The translations under genes and the position numbers were made by a program. From NCBI RefSeq assembly GCF_014649815.1, contig NZ_BMTT01000013.1, positions 163,535 through 227,534 of the forward strand: DNA of 64,000 bases, given 5' to 3'. The DNA is from Streptomyces mutabilis (GTDB taxonomy: Bacteria > Actinomycetota > Actinomycetes > Streptomycetales > Streptomycetaceae). Positions 17,607 to 26,239 of this stretch are shown here, piece by piece; position 1 is the first letter of the stretch, and every line of letters begins with the position of its first letter. The notes under the pieces are model-generated. The model saw only the letters and a program-made list of their open reading frames with translations. It was not told the DNA's origin and made no database searches.

Positions 17607-18830
17607 ATGGGATTCCAAGTCGACTCCGAAGCCGGGCGGCTCACCCGCGTCATCCTGCACCGGCCGGATCTCGAGCTCAAAAGGCTCACCCCCAGCAACA
17701 AGGACGCCCTCCTCTTCGACGACGTGCTCTGGGTGCGCCGGGCGCGCGCCGAGCACGACGGGTTCGCCGACGTGCTGCGCGACCGCGGGGTGGCGGTGCA
17801 CCTCTTCGGCGACCTGCTCACCGAGACCCTGGACGTCCCGGCCGCCCGCCGGCTCGTCCTGGACCGGGTCTTCGACGAGAAGGAGTACGGGGTACTGGCC
17901 ACGGACCACCTCCGGGCCTCCTTCGAGACGCTGCCCGCCCGCGATCTCGCCGAGGCCCTGGTCGGCGGCATGACCAAGCGGGAGTACCTGGAAGCGCACC
18001 CGGAGCCGACCTCCGTGCGCTTCCACGCAATGGAGCTGGACGACTTCCTGCTCGGCCCGCTGCCGAACCACCTCTTCACCCGGGACACCTCGGCCTGGAT
18101 CTACGACGGAGTCTCCATCAACGCCATGCGCTGGCCCGCCCGGCAGCGGGAGACCGTCCACTTCGAGGCGATCTACCGGCACCATCCGCTCTTCCGGGAC
18201 GAGAGCTTCCACGTCTGGTCCGAGGGGCAGGCCGACTACCCCTCCACGATCGAGGGCGGGGACGTCCTCGTCATCGGAAACGGCGCCGTCCTCATCGGTA
18301 TGAGCGAGCGGACCACGCCGCAGGCCGTGGAGATGCTCGCGCACAAGCTGTTCGCGGCGGGGTCCGCACGCACCATCGTGGCCCTCGACATGCCGAAGAG
18401 ACGGGCCTTCATGCACCTGGACACCGTGATGACGATGGTCGACGGGGACACCTTCACCCAGTACGCCGGGCTCGGCATGCTCCGCTCCTACACCATCGAG
18501 CCGGGCGTGGGGGAGAAGGAGCTGAAGGTCACCGACCATCCGCCGGAGCACATGCACCGCGCGATCGCCGCGGGGCTCGGCCTCAACGAGATCCGGGTGC
18601 TGACCGCGACCCAGGACGTCCACGCCGCCGAGCGCGAGCAGTGGGACGACGGCTGCAACGTGCTGGCCGTCGAGCCGGGCGTCGTCGTCGCCTACGAGCG
18701 GAACTCCACCACCAACACCCACCTGCGCAGACAGGGCATCGAGGTGATCGAGATCCCGGGCAGCGAGCTGGGCCGGGGCAGGGGCGGCCCGCGCTGCATG
18801 AGCTGCCCGGTGGACCGTCAGTCCGTATAA
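17607..18830 (+). CDS. arcA: Arginine deiminase
   Basis: 407 residues from ATG 17607. Guanidino-group-modifying fold with all landmarks: '[15 protein letters not shown]' near 20, 'LFTRDTSAW' near 160, '[10 protein letters not shown]' near 220, '[10 protein letters not shown]' near 275, and the catalytic cysteine in 'GPRCMSCP' (Cys397). It converts L-arginine to citrulline and ammonia. The next gene, ornithine carbamoyltransferase, splits citrulline to ornithine and carbamoyl phosphate. An amino-acid permease follows. No carbamate kinase gene is present in the window. Confidence 0.95.
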   Translation: MGFQVDSEAGRLTRVILHRPDLELKRLTPSNKDALLFDDVLWVRRARAEHDGFADVLRDRGVAVHLFGDLLTETLDVPAARRLVLDRVFDEKEYGVLATDHLRASFETLPARDLAEALVGGMTKREYLEAHPEPTSVRFHAMELDDFLLGPLPNHLFTRDTSAWIYDGVSINAMRWPARQRETVHFEAIYRHHPLFRDESFHVWSEGQADYPSTIEGGDVLVIGNGAVLIGMSERTTPQAVEMLAHKLFAAGSARTIVALDMPKRRAFMHLDTVMTMVDGDTFTQYAGLGMLRSYTIEPGVGEKELKVTDHPPEHMHRAIAAGLGLNEIRVLTATQDVHAAEREQWDDGCNVLAVEPGVVVAYERNSTTNTHLRRQGIEVIEIPGSELGRGRGGPRCMSCPVDRQSV

Positions 18831-18891
18831 GAATTCAATCTCTCGTATACTGTTCCATTGAGTCCCGTCCCACGTACCTCTGGAGCACCCC
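18831..18891 (+). promoter_or_regulatory. AT-rich promoter region between arcA and argF
   Basis: The 60 bases after the arcA stop are much richer in A/T than their surroundings and contain a good -10 hexamer, TATACT at 18846-18851. An AATTCAATC stretch just upstream resembles half of an arginine-repressor box. The second gene may therefore have its own regulated promoter. Inference from composition only. Confidence 0.5.
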
Positions 18892-19899
18892 ATGGCGACA
18901 GTCCCGATCGCCCTCGCCGGACGCCACTTCCTCAAGGAACTCGACTTCACCGCGGAGGAGTTCCGCGGCCTGGTCGGGCTGGCCGCGGAGCTGAAGGCCG
19001 ACAAGAGGGCCGGGGCCGAGACGCGGTACCTCCAGGGCAAGAACATCGCGCTGATCTTCGAGAAGACCTCGACGCGCACCCGGTGCGCGTTCGAGGTCGC
19101 TGCCGCCGACCAGGGCGCCTCGACGACGTACCTCGACCCCGCCGGTTCGCAGATCGGCCACAAGGAGTCCGTGAAGGACACCGCGCGGGTGCTGGGGCGC
19201 ATGTTCGACGGGATCGAGTACCGGGGTGACAGCCAGCAGAAGGTCGAGGAGCTCGCCGCCTTCGCCGGCGTCCCCGTCTACAACGGCCTGACCGACGACT
19301 GGCACCCCACCCAGATGCTCGCCGACGTGCTCACCATGACCGAGCACAGCGACAAGCCCCTGCACGAGATCGCCTTCGCCTACCTCGGCGACGCCCGCTT
19401 CAACATGGGCAACTCCTACCTGGTCACCGGCGCCCTGCTCGGCATGGACGTGCGCATCGTCGCCCCGAAGGCCTACTGGCCCGCCCAGGAGGTCGTCGAC
19501 CGGGCGAAGGCGCTCGCCGAGACCAGCGGGGCGCGCGTCACCCTCACCGAGACCGTGGACGAGGGGGTGCGCGGCGCCGACTTCGTCGTCACCGACGTCT
19601 GGGTCTCCATGGGCGAGCCCAAGGAGGTATGGGCCGAGCGGATCAAGGCCCTGGCCCCGTACGCGGTGACCATGGACGTCCTGCGCGCCACCGGCAACCC
19701 GGACGTGAAGTTCCTGCACTGCCTGCCCGCCTTCCACGACCTGGGCACCAAGGTCGGCCAGGAGATCTTCGAGACTCACGGGCTCGACTCCCTGGAGGTC
19801 ACGGACGAGGTCTTCGAGTCCGCGCACTCGGTCGTCTTCGACGAGGCGGAGAACCGGCTGCACACCATCAAGGCCGTCCTCGTCGCCACGCTGGCCTGA
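18892..19899 (+). CDS. argF: Ornithine carbamoyltransferase
   Basis: 335 residues with the carbamoyl-phosphate loop 'STRTR' (60-64), '[11 protein letters not shown]' near 140, the SMG-loop-like 'VSMGE' near 240 and the ornithine motif 'HCLPAFHD' near 275. It catalyses the reversible reaction carbamoyl phosphate + ornithine to citrulline. Next to arginine deiminase it most likely runs catabolically, so the arcB name would fit equally well. It lies 61 bases after arcA, with a possible promoter in between. Confidence 0.94.
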   Translation: MATVPIALAGRHFLKELDFTAEEFRGLVGLAAELKADKRAGAETRYLQGKNIALIFEKTSTRTRCAFEVAAADQGASTTYLDPAGSQIGHKESVKDTARVLGRMFDGIEYRGDSQQKVEELAAFAGVPVYNGLTDDWHPTQMLADVLTMTEHSDKPLHEIAFAYLGDARFNMGNSYLVTGALLGMDVRIVAPKAYWPAQEVVDRAKALAETSGARVTLTETVDEGVRGADFVVTDVWVSMGEPKEVWAERIKALAPYAVTMDVLRATGNPDVKFLHCLPAFHDLGTKVGQEIFETHGLDSLEVTDEVFESAHSVVFDEAENRLHTIKAVLVATLA

Positions 19900-20005
19900 C
19901 CAGGGCCGTTATCCTGACCGACGGCCCCGGAGCCACCCCTTCCGGTGCCGTCGGCCGCGACCACCGTCGCGCCCCCCGCACCACCAGAAACGAGCACCAC
20001 CCGCA

Positions 20006-21454
20006 ATGCCCGCTTCCCGCGTCAAGTCCCCCCACCTCCTGGTCGCCGAATCCGGCGCCGACCGCGAAGGCCACGGCCTGAAGCGCACGATGGGGCTGTT
20101 CCAGCTCGTCTGCTTCGGCGTCGGCGCGATCGTCGGCACCGGCATCTTCGTCGGGCTCTCCGACTCGGTCGCCGAGGCCGGCCCCGCCGTCGTGGTCTCC
20201 TTCGTCCTGGCGGCGATCACCTGCGTCTTCACCGCGTTCGCCTTCGCCGAGCTGGGCGGCGCGATCCCGGTCTCCGGCTCCTCGTACTCCTTCGCCTACG
20301 CCGGCCTCGGGGAGCGGACCGCCTTCCTGGTCGGCTGGTGCCTGCTGCTGGAGTACGGCGTCTCCGTCTCCGCGGTCGCCGTCGGCTGGAGCCAGTACGT
20401 CAACGAACTGCTCGACAGCGTCCTCGGCGTCCAGCTCCCGCACGCGCTCTCCGCCGGCCCCGGCGACGGGGGCGCGGTCAACCTCCCCGCGGTCATCGTC
20501 ATCGCTCTGGCCTGCGTGCTCCTGGTGCGCGGCGTACGGGAGAGCGCCCGCGCCACGGCCGCGATGGCCGTTCTCAAGCTCGCCGTCCTGATCGCCTTCT
20601 GCGCCATCGGCTTCTACGCCTTCGAGGACGGCAACCTCAGCCCGTTCTCCCCGGCCGGCCTCGGCGGCATCGGCGCCGGCACCACGGCCGCCTTCTTCTC
20701 GTACATCGGCTTCGACGCGATCACCACGGCCGGCGAGGAGGCCAAGAACCCGCGCCGGGACATCCCCATCGCGATCCTGGTCTGCATCGGCCTGGTCACC
20801 CTGCTGTACTGCGCGGTCGCCGTCGCCGCGATCGGCGCGGTCGGCGGGGACGCGGTCGGTGACCGGCCCGCCGCGCTGTCCTACGTCGTCAACCAGGTCA
20901 CCGGCTCCACGGTCGGCGGCGGCGTGGTCGCCTTCGGCGCGGTCGTCGCCATCGCCTCCGTGGTGCTCGCCGTGATGTACGGCCAGACCCGCATCCTGAT
21001 GTCCATGTCCCGGGACGGCCTGATCCCTCGCGTCTTCGAGAAGGTCTCGCCGCGCACCGCGACCCCCGTCGCCGGCACCCTGATCGTCGGCGTGGTCTTC
21101 GCCCTCCCCGCGGCCTTCGCCCCGCTGGACGCGGTGGTGAACCTGTGCACCATCGGCACCCTCGCGACCATGGCCGCCGTCAACGTCGCGGTGATCGCGC
21201 TGCGCCGCCGCGAGCCCGGCCTCGCCCGCACCTTCCGTGTGCCGCTGTACCCGGTGACGCCGCTGCTCGGCGTCGGCTTCTGCCTCTACCTGGTGTACGA
21301 GACGGGCGGGGCGACCTGGCTCCAGTTCGCGGTGTTCCTCGCCTTGGGCCTGCTGGTGTACAGCGCCTACGGCCGCCGGCACTCCCGCCTGGCCCGGACG
21401 GGCGCGGACGTCACTCCGCGGGACCCCGCTGAGCGGGTACCGCAGGAAGCCTGA
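20006..21454 (+). CDS. Cationic-type amino acid permease (APC/CAT family)
   Basis: 482 residues with 12 predicted transmembrane helices. Helix 1 carries the APC signature 'FGVGAIVGTGIFVGL' (about 36-50). 'FAFAELGGAIPVSGSSYSFA' follows helix 2, and 'SYIGFDAITTAGEEAKNPRR' marks the conserved loop near 235. The CAT subfamily moves basic amino acids, and the position about 105 bases after the deiminase/carbamoyltransferase pair makes arginine uptake or arginine-ornithine exchange a reasonable inference. Its 3' end overlaps the convergent ATPase gene by 44 bases. Confidence 0.9.
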   Translation: MPASRVKSPHLLVAESGADREGHGLKRTMGLFQLVCFGVGAIVGTGIFVGLSDSVAEAGPAVVVSFVLAAITCVFTAFAFAELGGAIPVSGSSYSFAYAGLGERTAFLVGWCLLLEYGVSVSAVAVGWSQYVNELLDSVLGVQLPHALSAGPGDGGAVNLPAVIVIALACVLLVRGVRESARATAAMAVLKLAVLIAFCAIGFYAFEDGNLSPFSPAGLGGIGAGTTAAFFSYIGFDAITTAGEEAKNPRRDIPIAILVCIGLVTLLYCAVAVAAIGAVGGDAVGDRPAALSYVVNQVTGSTVGGGVVAFGAVVAIASVVLAVMYGQTRILMSMSRDGLIPRVFEKVSPRTATPVAGTLIVGVVFALPAAFAPLDAVVNLCTIGTLATMAAVNVAVIALRRREPGLARTFRVPLYPVTPLLGVGFCLYLVYETGGATWLQFAVFLALGLLVYSAYGRRHSRLARTGADVTPRDPAERVPQEA

Positions 21455-21851
21455 ACCAGACCGCCTTGCCCGCCCCGGTGGGCCGGTGACCGCAGGACGA
21501 GCTCAGGGCGCGGATCAGCAGCAGACCGCGCCCGTGCTCCTGCCAGGGGTCCGGCGGCTCCTTGCCGGGGCGGGTCAGGTCGCCGGGCGGTGCCGGATCC
21601 GGGTCGTGCACCTCCACCTGGCAGCTGGTCGGCATCAGCTCCACGACCAGCTCGATCGGCGAGCCGCCCGCGGTGTGCTCGACGGCGTTGGCCACCAGCT
21701 CCGCCGTGAGCAGCTCGGCGGTGTCTCCGTCGGCCGTGTGCTCCAGCTCGGCCAGCGCCGTACGCACCAGGGCACGGGCCACCGGCACGGCCGCTGCGGA
21801 GTGCGGAAGTGCGATGCGCCAGGAGGCCGGGGCTGAAGGGTGATCGTGCAC
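21411..21851 (-). CDS. RsbW-like histidine-kinase-fold ATP-binding protein
   Basis: 146 residues, a single GHKL ATPase domain without a sensor or phospho-acceptor. The N-box is 'ELVANAVEHT' (about 50-59), followed by the G1-type loop 'VHDPDPAPPGD' and a G2 region 'EHGRGLLLIRALSSSCG'. Such proteins are abundant in Streptomyces as anti-sigma factors or protein-serine kinases of the RsbW/SpoIIAB type, binding a sigma factor or an antagonist. No partner gene is adjacent. It overlaps the end of the permease gene tail-to-tail. Confidence 0.85.
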   Translation of the reverse strand: MHDHPSAPASWRIALPHSAAAVPVARALVRTALAELEHTADGDTAELLTAELVANAVEHTAGGSPIELVVELMPTSCQVEVHDPDPAPPGDLTRPGKEPPDPWQEHGRGLLLIRALSSSCGHRPTGAGKAVWFRLPAVPAQRGPAE

Positions 21852-22000
21852 GGTCGGTCCGTTTCGTGGAGCAGACAGTTCTGTCCTGCTTTCAACCTTA
21901 TGAATGGTACGGCGCCACCCGGCAGAGCCGTTCGACGGGCACCGCCGGGACCTCCGGCCCGGCGCCGCAGTCCCCGCACTCAGAGGTCTATCGCGTACCA

Positions 22001-22039
22001 GTGACGACAGTCACAGAACGGTGATAACTTCGAGTGTCA
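22001..22039 (+). promoter_or_regulatory. Promoter/operator of the hydratase-hydroxylase operon
   Basis: The perfect inverted repeat GTGAC-GACA-GTCAC (22001-22014) is followed 16 bases after its GTGACG by GATAAC (22023-22028). The same block, with 13 identical bases, the same spacing and the same GATAAC, occurs at 28843-28870 in front of the acyl-CoA dehydrogenase gene. It probably binds the cluster's PaaX-family regulator; that is inference. Confidence 0.6.
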
Positions 22040-22866
22040 TGAGTCCTTTCACCGGCTCCGCCGCCCCCACCCCCGACTGGCGGCACCTTCGCGTCGATCT
22101 CACCGACGGCGTCGCCACCGTCACCCTCGCCCGCCCCGACAAGCTCAACGCGCTCACCTTCGAGGCCTACGCCGACCTGCGGGACCTGCTCGCCGAGCTG
22201 TCCCGGGAGCGGTCCGTACGGGCCCTGGTACTGGCCGGGGAGGGGCGCGGCTTCTGCTCGGGCGGCGACGTCGACGAGATCATCGGCGCGACCCTGTCGA
22301 TGGACACCGCCCAGCTCCTCGACTTCAACCGCATGACGGGCCAGGTGGTGCGGGCCGTGCGGGAGTGCCCGTTCCCGGTGATCGCCGCGCTGCACGGCGT
22401 CGCCGCCGGGGCGGGAGCGGTCCTCGCGCTGGCCGCCGACTTCCGCGTCGCCGACCCGTCCGCCCGCTTCGCCTTCCTCTTCACCCGCGTCGGCCTCTCC
22501 GGCGGCGACATGGGCGCGGCGTACCTGCTGCCGAGGGTGGTCGGCCTGGGGCACGCGACCCGGCTGCTGATGCTCGGCGACCCGGTGCGGGCGCCGGAGG
22601 CCGAGCGAATCGGCCTGATCAGCGAGCTGACCGACGAGGGCCGCGCCGACGAGGCCGCCGCCGCGCTCGCCCGCCGCCTCGCCGACGGCCCGGCCCTCGC
22701 GCACGCTCAGACCAAGGCCCTCCTCACCGCCGAACTGGACATGCCTCTGGCGGCGGCGGTGGAACTGGACGCCTCCACCCAGGCCCTTCTGATGAACGGC
22801 GAGGACTACGCGGAGTTCCACGCGTCCTTCGCGGAGAAACGCCCCCCGAAGTGGCGAGGGAGGTAG
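22039..22866 (+). CDS. Enoyl-CoA hydratase/isomerase family protein
   Basis: 275 residues from ATG 22039. Crotonase fold: 'ARPDKLNALTFEAYADL' near 33, the first oxyanion-hole strand 'LAGEGRGFCSGGDVDEI' near 66-82 and the second 'AALHGVAAGAGAVLALAADF' near 118-137. In this cluster it would hydrate or open an unsaturated alicyclic or aromatic CoA intermediate produced by the downstream hydroxylase/reductase. The next gene starts three bases after its stop. An operator-like inverted repeat lies just upstream of the start. Confidence 0.9.
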   Translation: MSPFTGSAAPTPDWRHLRVDLTDGVATVTLARPDKLNALTFEAYADLRDLLAELSRERSVRALVLAGEGRGFCSGGDVDEIIGATLSMDTAQLLDFNRMTGQVVRAVRECPFPVIAALHGVAAGAGAVLALAADFRVADPSARFAFLFTRVGLSGGDMGAAYLLPRVVGLGHATRLLMLGDPVRAPEAERIGLISELTDEGRADEAAAALARRLADGPALAHAQTKALLTAELDMPLAAAVELDASTQALLMNGEDYAEFHASFAEKRPPKWRGR

Positions 22867-22869
22867 GGG

Positions 22870-25275
22870 ATGTCTTCACCCCAGGGAAGCGTGCCGATCC
22901 CAGGGGCGCGGGACGGCGTCGACACGCGGCTCCGCCGCGGGGGGCGAGCAACCACGACGACGCCGCACTCGCCCGCGACGACAAGCCGCCCCCACCGCGT
23001 CGCGATCATCGGCGGCGGCCCCGGCGGCCTCTACACCGCCGCCCTCCTCAAACGCCTCGCCCCCGACCGCAAGGTCACCGTCTGGGAACGCAACGCCCCC
23101 GACGACACCTTCGGCTTCGGGGTCGTCCTCTCCGACGAGACCCTCGGCGGCATCGGACACGCCGACCCGGCCGTCCACGCGGCCCTCAAGGCCGACTTCG
23201 TGCGCTGGGACGACATCGACATCGTCCACCGAGGAACCCGCCAGACCTCCACAGGGCACGGTTTCGCCGCCCTCGGCCGCCGCCGCCTCCTGGAGATCCT
23301 GCATGACCGCTGCCGCTCCCTCGGCGTCGACCTGCGCTTTCGCGCCGAGGCCCCGCACCCCGACCGGCTCGCGCGCGAGTACGACCTGGTCGTCGCCGCC
23401 GACGGCGTGCACAGCACCACCCGTGAGACCTACCGCGACGCGTTCCGCCCCCGCCTCACCACCCACCGCTGCCGCTACATCTGGCTGGCCGCCGACTTCG
23501 CCTTCGAAGCCTTCCGCTTCGACACCGCCGAGACCGAGCACGGCGTGATGCAACTGCACGGCTACCCCTACGCGCCCGACGCCTCGACCGTCATCGTCGA
23601 GATGCGCGAGGAGGTCTGGGAGGGGGCCGGCTTCGACGAGCTGGACGAGTCGGAGTCCACCGCACGCTGCGCCAAGATCTTCGCCGACGCCCTCGGCGGC
23701 CGGCCGCTGAAGTCCAACAAGTCGGCGTGGACCACCTTCCGCACGGTCGTCAACGAACGCTGGTGGCACGGCAACGTGGTCCTCCTCGGCGATGCCGCCC
23801 ACACCGCCCACTTCTCCATCGGCTCCGGCACCAAGCTCGCCGTGGAGGACGCCCTCGCGCTCGCCGCCTGCCTGGAGGAACAGCCCACCCTCGAAAATGC
23901 GCTCACCGCCTACGAGGAGGAGCGTCGCCCCGTCGTCGCCTCCACACAGCGGGCGGCCAAGGCCAGCCTGGAATGGTTCGAGGACCTGTCCAGGTACGTC
24001 GACCAGCCGCCCCGCCGGTTCGCGTTCAACCTGCTCACCCGCAGCCGCCGCGTCACCCACGACAACCTGCGGCTGCGCGACCCCCGCTTCACCGAGTCCG
24101 TCGAGCGCGAGTTCGGCTGCCCGCCCGGCACCCCGCCGATGTTCACCCCGTTCCGGCTGCGCGGCCTGACCCTGCGCAACCGCGTCGTCGTCTCCCCGAT
24201 GGACATGTACTCGGCCACCGACGGCGTCCCCGGTGACTTCCACCTCGTCCACCTCGGGGCGAGGGCGCTGGGCGGCGCCGGACTGGTGATGACCGAGATG
24301 GTGTGCGTCAGCGAGCGGGGCCGCATCACCCCCGGCTGCGCGGGCCTGTACACCGCACGGCAGGCCGAGGCGTGGCGGCGGATCACGGACTTCGTGCACG
24401 CGCGGGCGCCCGGCACCGCGATCGGCGTGCAGCTCGGGCACAGCGGCCGCAAGGGCTCGACCCGGCTGATGTGGGAGGGCATGGACGAACCGCTCCCCGA
24501 GGGCAACTGGCCCCTGGTCGCACCCTCGCCGCTGCCGTACAAACCGGGTGGCCAGGTCCCGCGCGAGCTGTCCCGGGCGGAGCTGACGGACGTCAGGGAG
24601 CAGTTCACGGCCGCCGCCGCCCGCGCCGCTCGGGCCGGTTTCGACCTGCTGGAACTGCACTGCGCCCACGGCTACCTGCTCTCCGGCTTCCTCTCCCCGC
24701 TCACCAACCGCCGCACCGACGCCTACGGCGGCTCACCGGAGAACCGGCTCCGCTTCCCGCTGGAGGTCTTCGACGCCGTGCGCGGCGTGTGGCCCGAGGA
24801 CCGGCCCATGACCGTACGCGTGTCCGCCACGGACTGGGCCGAGGGCGGCACGACCCCCGAGGAGGCCGTGGCAGTCGCCCGTGCCTTCGCGGCGCACGGC
24901 GCCGACGCCGTCGACGTGTCCACCGGGCAGGTCGTGTCCGACGAACGGCCCGAGTTCGGGCGCTCCTACCAGGCCCCGTACGCGGACCGCATCCGGCACG
25001 AGGCCGGCGTACCGGTGATCGCCGTCGGCGCGATCTCCTCCTGGGACGACGTGAACTCGCTGATCCTGGCCGGCCGCACCGACCTGTGCGCCCTCGCCCG
25101 CCCCCACCTCTACGACCCGCACTGGACCCTGCACGCCGCGGCCGAGCAGGACTACGAAGGGCCGGGCGTCGTCTGGCCCGCCCCGTACCGGGCGGGCAGC
25201 CGCCGCCCGGTCACCGGCCGCACCGACGCCCTCAGGCCCGGACTCACGCTGCACGGCGGGCGTCAGGACGTGTAA
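22870..25275 (+). CDS. Bifunctional salicylyl-CoA 5-hydroxylase / 2-aminobenzoyl-CoA monooxygenase-reductase
   Basis: 801 residues made of two flavoenzymes. Residues 43-415 are a class A FAD monooxygenase (FAD loop 'GGGPGG' at 48-53, 'VVAADGVHSTTR' near 175, 'LLGDAAHTAHFSIGSGTK' near 305). Residues 424-790 are an Old-Yellow-Enzyme barrel ('FTPFRLRGLTLRNRVVVSPM', 'HCAHGYLLSGFLSP', 'RTDAYGGS'). This fusion is the hallmark of 2-aminobenzoyl-CoA monooxygenase/reductase and its salicylyl-CoA relatives, which hydroxylate and then reduce the ring. The first 42 residues are not part of the fold and appear to come from a dispersed repeat lying between the ribosome site and the ancestral start. Confidence 0.92.
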   Translation: MSSPQGSVPIPGARDGVDTRLRRGGRATTTTPHSPATTSRPHRVAIIGGGPGGLYTAALLKRLAPDRKVTVWERNAPDDTFGFGVVLSDETLGGIGHADPAVHAALKADFVRWDDIDIVHRGTRQTSTGHGFAALGRRRLLEILHDRCRSLGVDLRFRAEAPHPDRLAREYDLVVAADGVHSTTRETYRDAFRPRLTTHRCRYIWLAADFAFEAFRFDTAETEHGVMQLHGYPYAPDASTVIVEMREEVWEGAGFDELDESESTARCAKIFADALGGRPLKSNKSAWTTFRTVVNERWWHGNVVLLGDAAHTAHFSIGSGTKLAVEDALALAACLEEQPTLENALTAYEEERRPVVASTQRAAKASLEWFEDLSRYVDQPPRRFAFNLLTRSRRVTHDNLRLRDPRFTESVEREFGCPPGTPPMFTPFRLRGLTLRNRVVVSPMDMYSATDGVPGDFHLVHLGARALGGAGLVMTEMVCVSERGRITPGCAGLYTARQAEAWRRITDFVHARAPGTAIGVQLGHSGRKGSTRLMWEGMDEPLPEGNWPLVAPSPLPYKPGGQVPRELSRAELTDVREQFTAAAARAARAGFDLLELHCAHGYLLSGFLSPLTNRRTDAYGGSPENRLRFPLEVFDAVRGVWPEDRPMTVRVSATDWAEGGTTPEEAVAVARAFAAHGADAVDVSTGQVVSDERPEFGRSYQAPYADRIRHEAGVPVIAVGAISSWDDVNSLILAGRTDLCALARPHLYDPHWTLHAAAEQDYEGPGVVWPAPYRAGSRRPVTGRTDALRPGLTLHGGRQDV
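22895..22980. repeat. Dispersed intergenic-type repeat forming the hydroxylase N-terminus
   Basis: The segment contains 'AGGGGCGCGGGACGGCGTCG' and 'GGGGCGAGCAACCACGACGA'. This matches by eye the widespread Streptomyces intergenic repeat of the form GGGGCGCGGGGAACTGCGCGA...CAACCACGACG. Here it is translated as part of a low-complexity leader of the bifunctional hydroxylase. Boundaries are approximate. Confidence 0.5.
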
Positions 25276-26156
25276 CCCCAGGCCGCGCTCACCGGACGCA
25301 GCGGTTCGGCGATCTCCTCCTCGGCGGGCAGGGCGCGGCCCGGCTGGACCGTGCCGGTGCGGATGTTGTCCCGCCAGTCACCGAGGCCCCGGACCAGCTC
25401 GCCGTCGCTCTTCCTGCCGTAGTCGAGCATGGCCGGGTCGTAGTCGACACCGAGGAACGCGCACAGTCGGCGCATCTCCCGCTCGGGGTCGGCGGTGATG
25501 TCCTCGTAGCGCACCGTGAAGCCGTCGGCGTCGGCCGCGCGGGCCTCCTCGACGGCGCGCACGTAGGGCAGCACGTCGCCCACGGCCTTGTCGTACGGCC
25601 GCTTGACGGGGTCGCTCTCGTGCCAGGAGCGGGCGATCGACTCGGGGTGGCGCAGCAGGAAGACGAAGCGCGCGTCGGGCCAGCAGTCCTTCAGTCGCTG
25701 GAACATGTAGACGTTGGCCGGGGTCTTCTCCACGACGAAGTCCTTGCCGGACCGGGTCAGCTCCCGGTGCATCACGCGGTCCCACAACAGGTGCTCCAGG
25801 TCACCGCGGTCCAGGCCGAGGGTGCCCATCGCGCGCTGGGAGAACCAGTTGGTGCAGACGACCTCCATCCGGCCGAGGTGCAGCTCGTGCGGCGCGTGCA
25901 GCCGCGGGTGGGCGCCCAGCATCATGCGCAGCAGGGTGGAGCCGGAGCGGATGGAGGAGATGATGAAGACGGGCTGCCGCAGCAGCCGCTCGGTCGCCAG
26001 CTCCTCGGCCGACGGACATCGGTAGGCGGGCACGGGCCGCTCGGCCGCTTCCGGCGCGGCGGACGCCTTCTTCCCCCTCGCTCTCTGGGGAGCTCTCCGT
26101 ATCTGGAGGCCGGTGGTGACGGTGAGGGCCCGGTTCAAGTTACGTGCGAGGCTCAT
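25263..26156 (-). CDS. PAPS-type sulfotransferase family protein
   Basis: 297 residues from ATG 26156. The 5'-phosphosulfate loop 'IISSIRSGSTLL' lies at about 65-75 and the 3'-phosphate motif 'FVFLLRHPESIARSW' near 165-180, with 'EKTPANVY' between. These are the signatures of the Sulfotransfer_3-type fold, which transfers sulfate from PAPS to an alcohol, phenol or amine. Its presence inside an aromatic-acid CoA cluster is unexpected. It ends tail-to-tail with the hydroxylase (13-base overlap). A GTGAC-N4-GTCAC repeat lies about 75 bases upstream of its start. Confidence 0.85.
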   Translation of the reverse strand: MSLARNLNRALTVTTGLQIRRAPQRARGKKASAAPEAAERPVPAYRCPSAEELATERLLRQPVFIISSIRSGSTLLRMMLGAHPRLHAPHELHLGRMEVVCTNWFSQRAMGTLGLDRGDLEHLLWDRVMHRELTRSGKDFVVEKTPANVYMFQRLKDCWPDARFVFLLRHPESIARSWHESDPVKRPYDKAVGDVLPYVRAVEEARAADADGFTVRYEDITADPEREMRRLCAFLGVDYDPAMLDYGRKSDGELVRGLGDWRDNIRTGTVQPGRALPAEEEIAEPLRPVSAAWGYTS

Positions 26157-26239
26157 GTGTCCGCACGGTAGGTGACGAATCTGAGAAGAGGGTCTGAGAA
26201 GGCTGAGGGTTCCTTGAGCGGCGACAAATGTGACAGGAG

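Noticed and set aside
15303-19202. A 1299-codon open frame on the minus strand opposite pnkp, arcA and argF
   Set aside because: It is antisense to three well-supported enzymes, has the skewed composition of a third-position GC shadow and contains no recognisable domain.
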